Positions 49,101-61,678 of a stretch of DNA of 64,000 bases are shown here, in pieces. Origin of the DNA: Rotaria macrura (taxonomy: Eukaryota > Rotifera > Eurotatoria > Philodinida > Philodinidae); the NCBI GenBank assembly GCA_900239685.1, contig OENT01000010.1:124001-188000 (forward strand), in the 5' to 3' direction. The notes under the pieces were generated by a model, which saw only the letters and a list, made by a program, of their open reading frames with translations, did not search any database and was not told where the DNA came from. A program made the position numbers and the translations under genes. How positions within the stretch are numbered: position 1 is the first letter of the stretch; every line of letters starts with the position of its first letter.

Positions 49101-51909
49101 AAAGTATTTTCCAATTAATCGAAAATGAAGTCCAAATATTACTATTCCTATAAATATTTACTTAGTCATTTGAAATGAGAATATCTCAATATAATATTAT
49201 GTCTTGCAACGTTTTGTCTAATGGATAAGCAGATATATTGTTGTTTACAATTTTCTTATTATTATAGTTATGATTTAGAGAATTTTTATTCTTTTTCTAT
49301 AGTACACACTCCCCGGCGATGATGGAATTTATTTCAATTTCCGCAAGGAAACAACCGTCGATTGTTTATGAACATCTTACATCTTCTTCAAATATTATGG
49401 CATGAAAAATGAATCTAATTTGAATAATTATGGCAATAGAATACGTTAGTCAATATATTTAAGCATAACTGATCAACATCATACATTCTGACAACAGGCT
49501 AGATTGTACGTAAGAATGATGCTTATAAAGATGATGATGATGATCATCATCATCATGCATCTTTATATAAAGAAAACATCAATGAAGGTCACTAGTAGAC
49601 TATCATAACAAATTGATATAAAAACCGATATGTTGAAATTTGCCTTGATTTTAATGTTCCGCATAATTTTATTGATTATCTAGCTATGAATATAAAAATC
49701 TCTGAATTCAGTATTCATCTGATTATTATGTTCGTTGAAATTCATACATTGTTCTGGTCGTATTAAAGTAAGTATAATGAATTATTTAAAACGAGGAACT
49801 TTTGTCCTTTAAATTTTAGATTCGATGAATCGATTTTTTTTTCATATGACTTAGATCGTATATGGTTTATGTTCGATTGTTTTCGGATGACTTTTGTTAG
49901 TTTCACCCTTTAATAATCGAAGCCAGTTCTACGAAGGAAAGAAAGAAGACAATCATGAGAATAGACTTGGTGGATCCTCAGTATATTATTAATATATTGT
50001 AAAAACGAACTTCTTTGAACTTCCTCCCAAACTACACGGTGTTTATTGCCAGAAGTAAAGTATCTCACAAAAACCTGCAGGGAAAGAATTTTGAATTTAA
50101 ACTTTACCTTTTCACTACCTTTAACGTGCCGTAAAATTTTCAGTAAAAGGGAATGCTTTGTTTCTGAGATAATGAATACAGAAGAATTTAGCGAGACATT
50201 TGTAAAATTCGACTTTTCTCTAACATGCTCTATCTTCCTAAGTAAAGAATCATTATCGGTGAAGTTTTCAGAGCAGCGCAGACGGCACATAAGTTATCTA
50301 TGAGTAAACTCGCAGGTCAATATTTTTTTGTTTTGATATTTTTGTTACAAGGATTATGCTAGTGCAGGACAATTTTGTTTTGGATAGTGTTCTGCGGTAG
50401 TACAATGGGATAGAATTTATTGAATGATTTCATCAAATGCCTTGTGACTAAATCTAAGCATATCTGTTTAAAAAATGAAAGTTCGATGTGTTTTTTTAAT
50501 GAAAAGAAACTTAAGGAAAGAAAAGTGATTTTATAATTCTTTGGTCTTGAAACATTTTCGCTGTCGTAAAAAATTCAATCGAAAAGTACCTTCTTACCCG
50601 TACTGTTTGATCTTTAAGAGTCATGTCAATTCAGAAAATCTTTTTCTTTCTTCATATAACCTTTTCTATTAAACTTCATCGTAACTATACTAATTTCCCA
50701 TTGAAGACACATTCAGCTTTAATGGGTTAACATGGGCGACCTATAGTTTACTCAGTTCTCTTCGATTGATTTTCAACTGCTCTCGATATCATATATTGAT
50801 TTCAAGGTGTTTAAATTGTTTTTGGTTCCGATTTCGGGTAATAAGAGAAAACATAAACTTTGTTTCTCTTGCTTTTGACTTTGTTTATCAATCTGTTACT
50901 AGATTTAACCAGTGATGAATATTTGTCTTTTACTCAATCGTACCTTTCGCTCTTGCTATATTTTCACAAAATGCAAATTTCTTTTCTGCCTTACCATTAG
51001 CATGACAACACGGACATCATGAAAAATTTTTAAAAACATCAGCATGATATGCGTCTATTATCTTAGTTAGAAAACAGTCTATCTAACGTAGACTACTCTC
51101 TAAACAGCTGTAAATTTTTACTTTCGATATATTATCCTTTATCATATAGAAATAAACACTGTTTTTTTTTGAATTAATATTCCCATTATGTAGCACATGA
51201 TGAATAAACACTAGAAAGTCTTGAAATATTGTATTTCTTTTCAAACTCTATTTCGCACATCGCTTTCAGCTTTTTTTTGCATTCACTTCTTCATTATTGC
51301 AAAAATACGCTCCTTGAAATAGTACAAGTTTCTTTTCTTCTCTTCTCTTCTTTCTTCCAACATGAGGAATTTTTCTTTTCTTCTTTTTCTTCTCATCACT
51401 TACTAAAGTGAAAAGATAAGAAGTATTCGATTAAGATACCCACATGTATTCTATACTAATCCTGTTTATTTACTATAGAACTGCATGTTTATATTGTGAA
51501 AGACAGACATGGTCGAAAAAAAATCACAAAAAGGAAATAATGATTTAGTCATGACATTGACGATAAAAATCCTTCTTGAATGAAACTTCGAATGATTTTT
51601 TTTTCTTGTTATTCGGCATCATATGGAGAGAGAAAAAAGAAAGGTATCCGGCAACGATGTTTGTTGACTCACAATGACAATCATTTTATAGAAAGAGAAA
51701 AACATACATATAATGATTACATGCGCGCTTCGTTATGTTTTTGGAGGCTTTTTCTTTTGCTTTCTCGTTTTACTCTTGCTCTTGTTTCTCTTTTGATTAT
51801 TCATACCAATGAAGTAGCATTTATTCTTGTTTGACTATATCTGCATATTTTAGATGCAGTTAAACTGTGATTTTCGTGTTGAGTAATAGAATTTAAAAAC
51901 GTTTTTCAG
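46171..51909. other. 5.7-kb gene-poor region
   Basis: Strongly AT-rich, with dense stops. I found no exon chain, RNA gene or complete transposon. Local oddities are a hairpin at 49524-49567 and a stop-poor patch at 49910-50300 that is open on both strands. Pyrimidine-rich DNA at 51280-51400 and the TTTTTCAG acceptor at the right edge suggest a 5'UTR exon and intron of the WIP-like gene. Confidence 0.45.
49524..49567. repeat. Near-perfect palindrome (hairpin)
   Basis: The arms TATAAAGATG and CATCTTTATA surround (ATG)n/(CAT)n that is self-complementary through a central GATC. Only one or two unpaired bases occur near the right arm. It could form a stem of about 20 bp. It may be a simple-repeat palindrome or a foldback relic. 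Confidence 0.8.
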
Positions 51910-53280
51910 ATGCCACCACCACCACCACCGCCGCCGCCGCCAGGACTACTGGGGACAAGTGAAGGCAATCGACCTGGTCTTTTAGATGAAATAGGTGGCT
52001 TCAACAAAGGCGGCTTGAAAAAAGCAGTGACTAATGATCGAAGTGCTCCAATCATTGGTAAATCCGCAGACAATAGCAGCACGCATAGTACGGTGAATCC
52101 TTCTGCTGCCGCACAAATCTCAGCTACAAATCGATCGAATGTAAATGAGAGACCTAATACTGCCCCTGTAGCCGGTCAATTTAATATCACAAAAGAACTA
52201 CTGGGTAAAAGCCTGAAACCAACCGGTGTCAGTTCTGGATCAACAGTCAAAGTTCAACAAACTATCAGACCACATATTCCACAATTCGTTTCTCCTGTCA
52301 ATCCACAATTACCATCGCAACCACCAAAGCAAGCAATAAATAAATCATTTCAAACAACATCTCCTAATTCATCTGCTACACCTCCACCGCCTCCACCACC
52401 ACCACCACCACCACCACTACAATTGCCGTCATCATTGCAAATTACAGGACCACAGTCGCCGATATCTCCAACGAATGCATCACGTTCTGGAGGTAAGAAT
52501 AATTTTGAGTTGAAATCGTATCCAAACCAATTTTTACCATTATATTGTACTATCTTCACTTAGCTGATGGAGACTCTCCAGCAAGAAGCTTCAGCCATGT
52601 TCTGCCAGGTCATATGATTCAACCACCAGTACTTCCTAAACGAAATCCTCCTCCGCCTCCACCTCCGCCTCCTCCTTTTACCCCACCACCACAAACATCC
52701 CAATCGTCATCGTCGACATTATTCAATGAACGTAAAACTACACCAGGACAATCATCAACAAACGTTCCATCTTCAACAGGTTAATGCCATATTTTTCTTA
52801 CGTTCTCTCATAATAAAATTATTGATTCCACATGTAATTCTAGGTCCTCCATCAAATTTCATGCGTATGCAACATCCACCACCACCTGTTCCTCTTCCTT
52901 CAAATCCCGCTTGTAATGCAAATAACAATGGTAATACAACAAACGTAACACTCAATCCAAATCATGTTGCAAGACTTAACAATGTTCTACAACAAAATGG
53001 TACTAACTCGTCTGTTCCATCTCCACCACCAATTCCACCACATAGAGCTGCAGTGCCAAATAATGCAGTCGGCACAATACGTCGACAACCACCACCACCA
53101 ACGTCGGACTTTGTCGATGCTGCATCTTCAGAACGCAGCTATGATCAATGGAACACAGCAGCACTTGATTATGATCGTGTTTTTGAAAGTCGTTTCAAAT
53201 TTACTCCGATTGCACATCTTCCACCACCCGGACAATGGAAACAAGTAGCGTCAGGGAATCATCGAAGAATGCAAACATGA
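51910..53280 (+). CDS. WIPF: WASP-interacting protein / verprolin (WIPF family)
   Basis: Actin-regulatory partner that binds and stabilises WASP/N-WASP and monomeric actin. Three exons: 51910-52492, 52564-52779 and 52844-53280, 1236 nt, 411 residues. It starts with MPPPPPPPPPPG, then a WH2 motif at about 24-43 (LLDEIGGFNKGGLKKAVTND; vertebrate WIP has LKKTVTNDRSAP). The middle is Pro-rich with several poly-Pro runs (profilin/SH3 ligands). The C-terminal WASP-binding motif ESRFKFTPIAHLPPP begins at about residue 381 (vertebrate ESRFYFHPISDLPPP). The ATG directly follows TTTTTCAG, so a noncoding upstream exon is likely. Only one WH2 is visible. All family landmarks are present and no break is seen. 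Confidence 0.94.
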
Positions 53281-53813
53281 ACTAAACCTAAACCATCTAA
53301 GAAATAATCAAGTTCTACTAAACAATGAAAACTGCACCAGTGTTATATGTTTTAAATTTTTTCAGCGTCATCATCCGAAAAACAAAGAAGAAAACTAAAA
53401 TGATCAGTTTTTTCTTAAACGATATATTTATGATTACCTACACTATTTTTTTTTTGCTTCGTTTTTTTTTAATTATAAATTTAACATTTTCTCATTCGTA
53501 TTTGTACAGAAAAATACATATATATGATTAATTTATTTCAAAATTTTATAATTTGAAATAACTTTTTTTGATTTCAAAAGAAACGTATTTTTGAAGAAAA
53601 AATATTTTTTATTTGTAAAAGCTATGTACGTCAATCAAGAAAATATTGATTCTTTTTTTCACAATAGTAACTTAAGAATTATGTTGCAAGCGTTCTTTAT
53701 TTAATCTCCCTCTCTGTGTAATGTATAAATGAAACGCGTTCTAGACTTTAGCTTCGTGTTCAGGAAATCGTTTTTTCTTATACACTTAAATTAACGAAAA
53801 CATTTGAGCAATT
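53281..53813. other. Spacer between convergent WIPF and DUF4291 genes
   Basis: Very AT-rich with T-runs, consistent with two 3'UTRs meeting tail to tail. No other feature is seen. Confidence 0.5.
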
Positions 53814-54577
53814 TTATGATTCGTTTTCTTGTTCTGTCCATGTATCTAATTTGATATGACTGCAAATCTCGCCATTTGATGGTACGTAGATACGTTCGAT
53901 AGGAATGCGAAGTTGATCGAGTTGATTCTCTGGTAAAACAGCAGTATTATATTGATTTTGAACAAACGATGTTATATCCACAATACGTATGATATCCCGA
54001 CCATCACGGAAACTGTCAACATTTTTAAGACCCAATTGAATGGCTCGACGGCCATTAACTGACTGACCATGTGGATGATGATCAGGATCCCATTGCAATC
54101 GAATCAATCTTTGATTACTTTTACTTTTCGAACCGTCTTCATCATCGTTAGGAAGGCCTTTATGTGAACTCGATAGAGATTGTGCTAAATAAGTATCGAA
54201 CGCAGAACGTCGAAGCCATATTGCAATTATACGTTGTTGATTCGATGATGTTGCCCATTTAGATCGATACATCATCCATAGAAAGTTTGTTTTAATCCCT
54301 AAATCAACAGTATTATTCGTTTTGTAAAAATTAAAATCGAATTCAACATCATACATGTCATGCGTTGTTGATTATAGTCAGGACATCCGGTGAAGCGATT
54401 ATTTTCACAAGCATATTTAGCGATTTTAGAATGAAATGCTTGATAGACTATTATGGAATCTTCATCGAACGAGGCCAATATCCATTTACCAGGTGGACTC
54501 TCTTTATTAATCGGCCATCTCTGTATAGCATCATTGTATAACTCGGTAGCATTTTCATAGCTACTTAACCAATTCAT
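53814..54577 (-). CDS. DUF4291 family protein
   Basis: Two exons, 54577-54355 and 54298-53814, separated by a 56-base intron (GTATGATG...GATTTAG). Total 708 nt, 235 residues. Joining restores the family signature RMTWIKTNFLWMMYRSKWA (typical DUF4291: SRMTWIKPSFLWMMYRSGW). Upstream is FDEDSIIVYQAFHSKIAKYA, like the family's FDEDTIVVYQAY. Downstream are RIIAIWLRRSAFDTYLAQSL, then RLIRLQWDPDHHPHG and RRAIQLGL. Biochemical function is not established as far as I know. The family is, from memory, best represented in bacteria and fungi and patchy in animals. The start chosen is the ATG opening MNWLSSYENATELYND; it is preceded by additional open codons. Convergent with WIPF. Confidence 0.88.
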
Positions 54578-55684
54578 GTTATTCGAAAGTATCTTACAAA
54601 AGATGCAGCAATTTCTAGAGAAATTTGTACTATAAATGCTCAAATTGGAGTCATTTATAAAGTGCTGAGATATATTGATGGATACTTGTGCAATTTCATA
54701 CTAGTATTTTGTAACACACACATAAAAACATTTCTATTGATTGACACATAGTTATATCATACATTATTTAATCAGATTTATATAAATGTAATGAATTCGT
54801 TAATAAAAATGGATCAATAATCAGAGAAAGTATCATGAAATATGATAAACTTATTCATTTCAGTGTTGAAATTTAAAAAAAAATACGAATCAGACTGAAA
54901 TAGAACAATGCAACACAACTTACAAGCCGTTAAATGCTGCCATCTGCGTTTTTTTAGCATTTTATATCATTATATGTGGGTGTGTGTGTCACATGCATAT
55001 TTCAGTGCAAAAAAATCACAAGCCACGCGCATTCATAATGTTTGAATACGTGTTCGCTTTAGACTTTAGACTTTAGACTACATTCTTTTATTAAAAATTT
55101 ATTCGATATTTATTTAATTAATAATATCTTTGAAAAAACAAGACATTATGAACAGAGTTAAAATATACTAGAAAGATATTTTACTCCAACTATAATGTTG
55201 AACATAATCTTCTAACAAAATATAGTCAATAGTTTCAAAAAATCGATTAAAAGATCAGCGTTAACTTTTGCATTTAATTATAATACAATCATTCAGTTGC
55301 CTTTTCCCCTAGGTTATTGACATACATTGAATAAAGAACGTGCACATCTTCTTAAAACTTTCTATTGTACATTACAGGTCGGTTGAAATGCTCTAAGATT
55401 AATAACATTGTTCAGAACAATAGGTAAAAATAAAATACAATTTTTCAATTGAAAAACTTTAGTCCTTTTCTTATTATTAGTCTATGCTAAAATAAATTTC
55501 TAATATTAAGACAATCCTTTTGCATTAAGTATAATGGCTCGTAATATATTCTTTAAAAAAAACGACAATGAGAAGACAGTGAGGAGAAGAGCGATTTAAA
55601 ATGGGCAAATATTGATTTAGTCAGCCAAACAATGATGAGACGAGTTGATGGTAGCCACCTCACACTTCTTCTCCTTCTTCTTTT

Positions 55685-55712
55685 CATCATCATCATCATC
55701 ATCATCATCATT
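55685..55712. repeat. (CAT)n microsatellite
   Basis: Nine or so uninterrupted CAT units in the spacer upstream of FoxA. Confidence 0.9.
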
Positions 55713-57283
55713 GTAGTCTTTTCTTTGCACACATACATTGGCATAGCAGACAAACACACCAAGAACATCATTATTGGTAATAATAGAGCAAGTAGTTCAA
55801 GTGAGTTTTTTATGTGTGCATATGTATGATTGATTTTTCGTTCGTCTTTTACCAATATTGACAATCATCGTATGATTCTTCCACATAGTCTCTTTTTGAT
55901 TAATTTGCTCAATGTACATTAGTTTCTCGAAACTTTATCAAGCATGTTCGAGTATTTGCTGTCTTCATAGAATTTTTAAGAATCGTTTGCTATATGTTCG
56001 ATAGTATGAACCTTATGTTCATCTCGAATTCATTGAGTATATATCTCTTGGCCATAGAGAAAGTAAAAATGAAGAAGCAGAAGCCAACAAATAATTAAAC
56101 TATGTATGCTCATTGTTGAAGAGTATTTAACGAGACTTTAAAATATATCCCATAGCTGTGTGTATGTGTGTGTATGTATCAGTTTCATAGTCAATCTTTG
56201 TTAGAGAAATTATATTCCTCTCATGCTTTTTTTTGAATAATTCTATCGATTATGTATGTCAAGAATAATTCTGTCTCTCAAATTTAAGTTCTCTCATTAA
56301 GAAAACGGAGATCAATATTTACATACTTCTTTTCTATTTTTTTTTTCATTTTTCCGTTTCAACCTTTTAATATTCAATATGTTGATCAATTTTCGCATGT
56401 AGATTCTAATGAAAAAGAGTGTCAATTCAAAAAGTAAATATATCCCAATAGACAGGTCATGAGACGGTTCGACTGACCAGTGCCTTGGCATACACACGTC
56501 GATAAATATCAACCTATGTATATAGCTATATACATACATGCTTGTCAACTTGTAACACAACAGTTTTATTATTTTATATGATGAACATAGTGCCAGTGAA
56601 AATTTGTACACATACCATCTGCATGTTTACTTAACCCGAAATGAAAAGAACAGAATTAAAACTACTACGATGTCGATAAAACAAAACACTATATTTTGTC
56701 TCTCGCTCTCTCTTTTTCTTATAATCTTTAGAATAAAGTAAAAGAAATAAAAAAAAGAAAAGAGACGACGCTATTCTTGTGTACATAGTTTTCAAAAAAA
56801 ACATATTGCGGTGTGCACACACGAAAACGAACATGTACGAATGAGAGAGAGAGAGAAAATGAGAATGAGAGAGAAAACGTTTGTTCAATATTTATTTACT
56901 GCAACTTCAATTAGTAAATATAGAAAAGAGAAGCAAGTAAGCATAAGTGAGAATAAGAACAGAAGTAGAAGACGACAATTCTTGTTGTTCGACAAGCAGA
57001 CATTACACATATATACATTTTATTATTAATCGTACCATCGAAATACAACAAAAACTAGTTTGTGGTGAGTGTTGAAAAAAATCAAAATCTTTTGTTGGTT
57101 AGTTGTTTTCTTTGAAAATTATTTCTTTTAATCATGTGTCATTTTTATCGTTTTCATAACGTTCATTGACAGAGTTCTGATGATCAAACGATATAGGCTT
57201 CTTTTTTCGAGTCTATCCTATATGTGAAATGCCGTTAACTGAAGAACATAGAAGACAATTGCACCTACTCTCGATAAAGCTCA

Positions 57284-57284
57284 T

Positions 57285-57321
<37 letters not shown>
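57284..57321. repeat. Compound (AC)n(AT)n microsatellite
   Basis: About eleven AC units run directly into about eight AT units. Confidence 0.9.
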
Positions 57322-58062
57322 CTCAGTCAATTTTCTGTCTGATTAATATGTGTATCCTTTTTGATGTCGATACTTATTTTCTCAGAAGAATAAAATCATT
57401 TCTATCAACAATAACAAAAATATTCCAAGTCACACATACACCTACATTTTGTGTCATCAGAAAATTTCATTCAGAAATTTAAAATTAAAATAAAAGGACG
57501 AATGATGATTAAAGTCGAAAAGAAAACATTGAATGATGATGTGTCGCTCTCATCATCTAATCAGTCAAAAAGCTTCAAAGACAAAATATAAAAAAGCTTG
57601 ACTACGGATGAAAAGTAAATATAGATTGGAGATTGGTATTCAAACGATGGGATAGAACAACATACTAGATGTCGGCATTATTCACTCATTGGATTCAACT
57701 TGTTCCTTTTAAAACTATAATCAATAGTGTCTCCCTTTTATTGTTTCTTCTCTCCTTGACGGATTAACCGTTGATACTTTCTATCTCTAATTGTTCATCC
57801 GACTATTGATTATAATGACGAGACGTACTGTTTTTTTACTGATCAACTTCTACGTTTCGGATTTTTGTTTTCAACCAATTGACCTTGTTCTTAACATTGG
57901 TGGTCATCCGGAAATCGATCAATTGGCAAACGGATGATAAAAAGAAGACAGCGAACATGTATGTGAGAGAGAAAAGGGAAGAGAAAAATATATAGATATA
58001 TAGATATTTACGGTCAGCCAATCGGCTCTTCACTACTCCAATTATACTCGTGCATTTCCCTT

Positions 58063-58086
58063 TTTCTTCTTCTTCTTCTTCTTCTT
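58063..58086. repeat. (CTT)n microsatellite
   Basis: Seven to eight CTT units about 190 bases upstream of the first FoxA start codon, possibly within its promoter or leader. Confidence 0.85.
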
Positions 58087-58275
58087 GTCACCCACATTTT
58101 CTTTTTCTTTTCTTTTTCCTTCTGCTGCGCGTCTCTTACAAACATTACATTGACACATTAAGTTCTGCGCGCACAACACATACGCACACAGACGACAAGA
58201 AGTAGAGACTATAAATATATTAAAAAACAAAACAGCGTTTTGGAAATCATGATATAAAGAGAACAATAAAGAGAT

Positions 58276-59464
58276 ATGGATCCGATTACATCGTCATATT
58301 CACTTTTACCGAATATGGAACTTGATGGGAATGCTAACATAGCCGAACTTTGGTCATCAAATAATACATCTTACATACAACAAATAGCTACTAATAATGC
58401 GAATAATAATAACAATAATATACAACAAGTATCACCAAATAATCAATCATTATCAGCCACACAACCACCTGGTCTTGCTTATGCACGTCGTTATGCTGCA
58501 TCGAAACCACCCTATTCGTGTAAGTTTTAACTAAGACTTTAAACGATTCGAAGTTGATGACAAATTTGATTTATATATATATGTATTTTTTTTTCTCTTT
58601 ATAGACATTTCATTAATAACACATGCTATAAATGGTTCACCCGATGGTATGTGTACACTATCACAAATTTATCAATATATTCAAGATCGTTATGCATACT
58701 ATCGACAAAACCAACAACGTTGGCAAAATTCTATTCGTCATTCATTATCCTTTAATGATTGCTTCGTTAAAGTTCCACGTAGTGCCGATAGACCTGGTAA
58801 GGGTTCATTTTGGGCCTTACATCCTGATAGTGGCAATATGTTTGAAAATGGTTGTTATTTACGAAGACAAAAACGTTTTAAAATAAAAGATAAAATCAGA
58901 GATCCAAATAAACCAAAGTCAACGCATAGAGATAAAATAATAAATTCAAATTTAAATAAATCTCATTCATCATCATCGCCATCCCTATCAGAAAAAACAA
59001 TAGGACATATGGATTCACCGGGCTCATCACCACGACAAGCAACTGCATCTGAATCTTTATCATTAACATTACCACAGCAATACTATCATCACTATTCACA
59101 AGTTCCATCACAAACAACATATTCAACGGAATCCGTGCCGATAATTAAAACCGAATATCACCACAATCCTACATCATCATCATCATCATCAACTATGTAT
59201 AATCATCAAGCATATGATCCCAATAATAACGGTTTACAATATTTAACCTCGGAGCATAATCATCAATATTTTCATAATATTGATCAATCATCATTTTTAC
59301 ATCAATTGGCCCCACCAGGTACCTTTCGTATTGATAATCTTATAAATGGTCAACCAGACTTTAAAACATTCTATTCAACAATGACTGGTCATGAAACAAC
59401 AAGTAATTTTTTGGATACAACAAATACTAATTATTACTATAATAATACCAATCCATCATCTTAA
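58276..59464 (+). CDS. FOXA: Forkhead transcription factor, FoxA class (copy 1)
   Basis: Nuclear winged-helix factor; FoxA proteins act in endoderm, gut and pharynx development. Two exons, 58276-58519 and 58605-59464, 367 residues. The intron splits the forkhead domain inside [12 protein letters not shown]. The domain spans about residues 76-170: [40 protein letters not shown], then [18 protein letters not shown] and [26 protein letters not shown] is diagnostic of FoxA. The residue after RFK is I rather than the usual C. A late motif, [11 protein letters not shown], resembles the FoxA C-terminal transactivation motif (FSINNLMS). The rest is Asn/Ser/His-rich. A second FoxA gene lies 2.2 kb downstream on the same strand. 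Helix 3, the recognition helix ([13 protein letters not shown]), is intact. Confidence 0.95.
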
Positions 59465-61678
59465 ATATCTCTATCGTAATTTTTGTTTTTTTCGCAAGCT
59501 AACCTAGTCTCTCTCTCTCTCGCGTACTTTCTTCAATCATACAAAAACTAACAAAAAAAATTATGATCAAATTCTATGCGGTGTTTTTTTTTTGTTTCTT
59601 CAAATTTTTTGTCTTCTCTATATATACATGTGTGTGTGTGTGTGTATGTCAATATATATCTATATGTGCAATTTCTTATTCTCAGCAACAAAAGACACGA
59701 TTGTCAAAATCTTGATTGATCTTTTTTTCTTGGTTATCAATTTTCATCAGACAGGTAGCTCCAATAGAAGCACGTTCAGCAAACAATGAAGAATCTGTAC
59801 GTGTGAGAAGGATTAGTCTATATATGAATATGAACATATGGCTAGATAGAAAGAAAACCGAAGGGAGTTTTGTCTATGCTATATGTGACATCCGCTTGTG
59901 AAAAAAAATATCCATCGTATCATGTAATCGATAGGAGTGTTTGTTTTTGTTGACTTACTAACTGACTATCTATCGATATCGGCTTGATTATCGACTTTTG
60001 TTGGTGAAAATGAGCCTCTTTTCTGATAATAGCAATGAATCAAATATGTATATTTATTAGCTCTTCGCTTTTTTTTATTCTCGCTTTATTTGATGATGAC
60101 AGAAGCCTTTTCTCTTATTCACTTATAGTTATATTAGAATGAAGAACTGCTTTTCTACTACGTCTTTGAGCAAATATTTGTTCCCTCTTAAATACATCTA
60201 TTCTCGACACACATACGCGCACATTACGAATGATGACAACTACAAAAAAAATTGTGCTACTATTTGGTTCGGCTTGTGTCTTTTCGTATGTCTCTCCCTC
60301 TCACTCTCTCTCTCTGATGTATGTTCGCTCAGTGAAGCTTTTTCTTCTCTTTACACATTGTGTGTGTCGACGAACCGCTCTATTTATAACAAACAAAACT
60401 TTAGTAGTAGTGAGGCGTATGTACACAGAATCTCTCTCTTTTTTTCTCACTACTTGCTCGCATAGTTAGTAGTGCACACACATACAACACCATGAGACGA
60501 GTATAGTATATACAATCATTTTTTTTTAAAGTGTCTGATTTTTGCTTGTTGGATATTAAATCATTTAGAAAAAAAGGTAAGTTTGAAAAGTTTGATAACA
60601 TAGAAATTAAAATTCGAGCAATCTTTGACTAAATGAGGAGAGATTATCTTTACATATGAAACACAACAAAAAAAAGTTCATTTTCATTTTTATCTCAGTA
60701 TCAGTCTTAACACCATGTCTACACACATTAATAGTCTCCTTCAACTGATAAGAACTTTTTTTCACGTTTTCTTTTCATTCGTCGGGAAAGTCCATATATG
60801 AAGAAAAAAAGTGCATTTTTTTGACGAATCATATATCGAGATTCTTCTCTTTTACGTATTAAAAAAAAACTGCCTATGTCTTAGCCTTTGCTTTTTTACC
60901 TTCTCTTTCGTCATTTACGTAGATAAGAAAGCAAGCCCTTCTTCCTTCGTCTCTCTTTTCTCCCTGTTGCTTTTTTTTTGCTTGACTCAGGTTTTTCTTG
61001 ACAATCCATTGTAACTTGACTGCACACCACAATGACGACATTTTTAGACGAAATAGCACGTACTCTCAATTTCTTGCCTGTATACTTTCTTTCTTCCTCT
61101 CAGTCTCCTGGATTTTTCTCGTCAGCAATGGTTAAAAGTGTGCAAGAAGAGAGAACAACTGATTCGTCGGTCGTATGGTTGAATTGTAATAAAAGCGGGC
61201 GCATAGTATATGTGCGGCAAAATGTCTTTCTATGGAGGAAAAAAAAAGAAGAAGAAGAAGAGAGCTTTTGATCGTGCTACGACGACAAACCCCGAAAGAA
61301 GAAGAAAAAAAAGAACACGATAGAGAGAAAAAGAGAAAAAAAAGGAGAGAATAGAAAGCAGACTTTTTGAGGGATTCATTTCCGTTTTTCTCTCTTTGCT
61401 CGACGGGGATTCGTCGTATTGGTTGTTGTTGTCGTCATCGTTCACGTCGAAAGATTTGTTTGTATTCGAATTGTCGTTGTCTACATTACACGCGAACAAT
61501 CAAGCCATCCTTTAATTTTTAAATAATGATCAAATAGTGGTCGAGACGACGGCCACCCATCAAGCCAAATACTTATTGACTTAGTGTGTTCTCTTTTTTT
61601 CCACATACAACGAGTAATAGAAAGGAAAAATAAAAATCAAACAAAAGAAAAACGAAGAAGAGAAGAGCAAGAATAAAA
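59465..61678. other. Spacer between the two FoxA genes
   Basis: Holds the 3'UTR of copy 1, a (TG)n run at about 59628-59648, pyrimidine- and purine-rich stretches at 60290-60320 and 61240-61350, and presumably the promoter of copy 2. The leader just upstream of 61679 is purine-rich. No other gene is seen. Confidence 0.45.

Larger units (their letters stand above)
54578..58275. other. 3.7-kb intergenic region with several microsatellites
   Basis: Separates the DUF4291 gene (-) and the first FoxA gene (+). It holds a TTTAGAC triplet repeat (about 55055-55077), (CAT)n at 55685-55712, (AC)n(AT)n at 57284-57321 and (CTT)n at 58063-58086. Open frames at these repeats (for example 55553-55864) are repeat artefacts. 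Probably contains FoxA regulatory DNA, but no specific site can be supported. Confidence 0.45.

Noticed and set aside
51229-51411. Phe/Ser-rich open frame upstream of WIPF
   Set aside because: A pyrimidine-rich tract translated; no coding signs.
55553-55864. Open frame with a poly-Met/poly-Arg run
   Set aside because: Produced by the (CAT)n microsatellite and adjacent CTT repeats.
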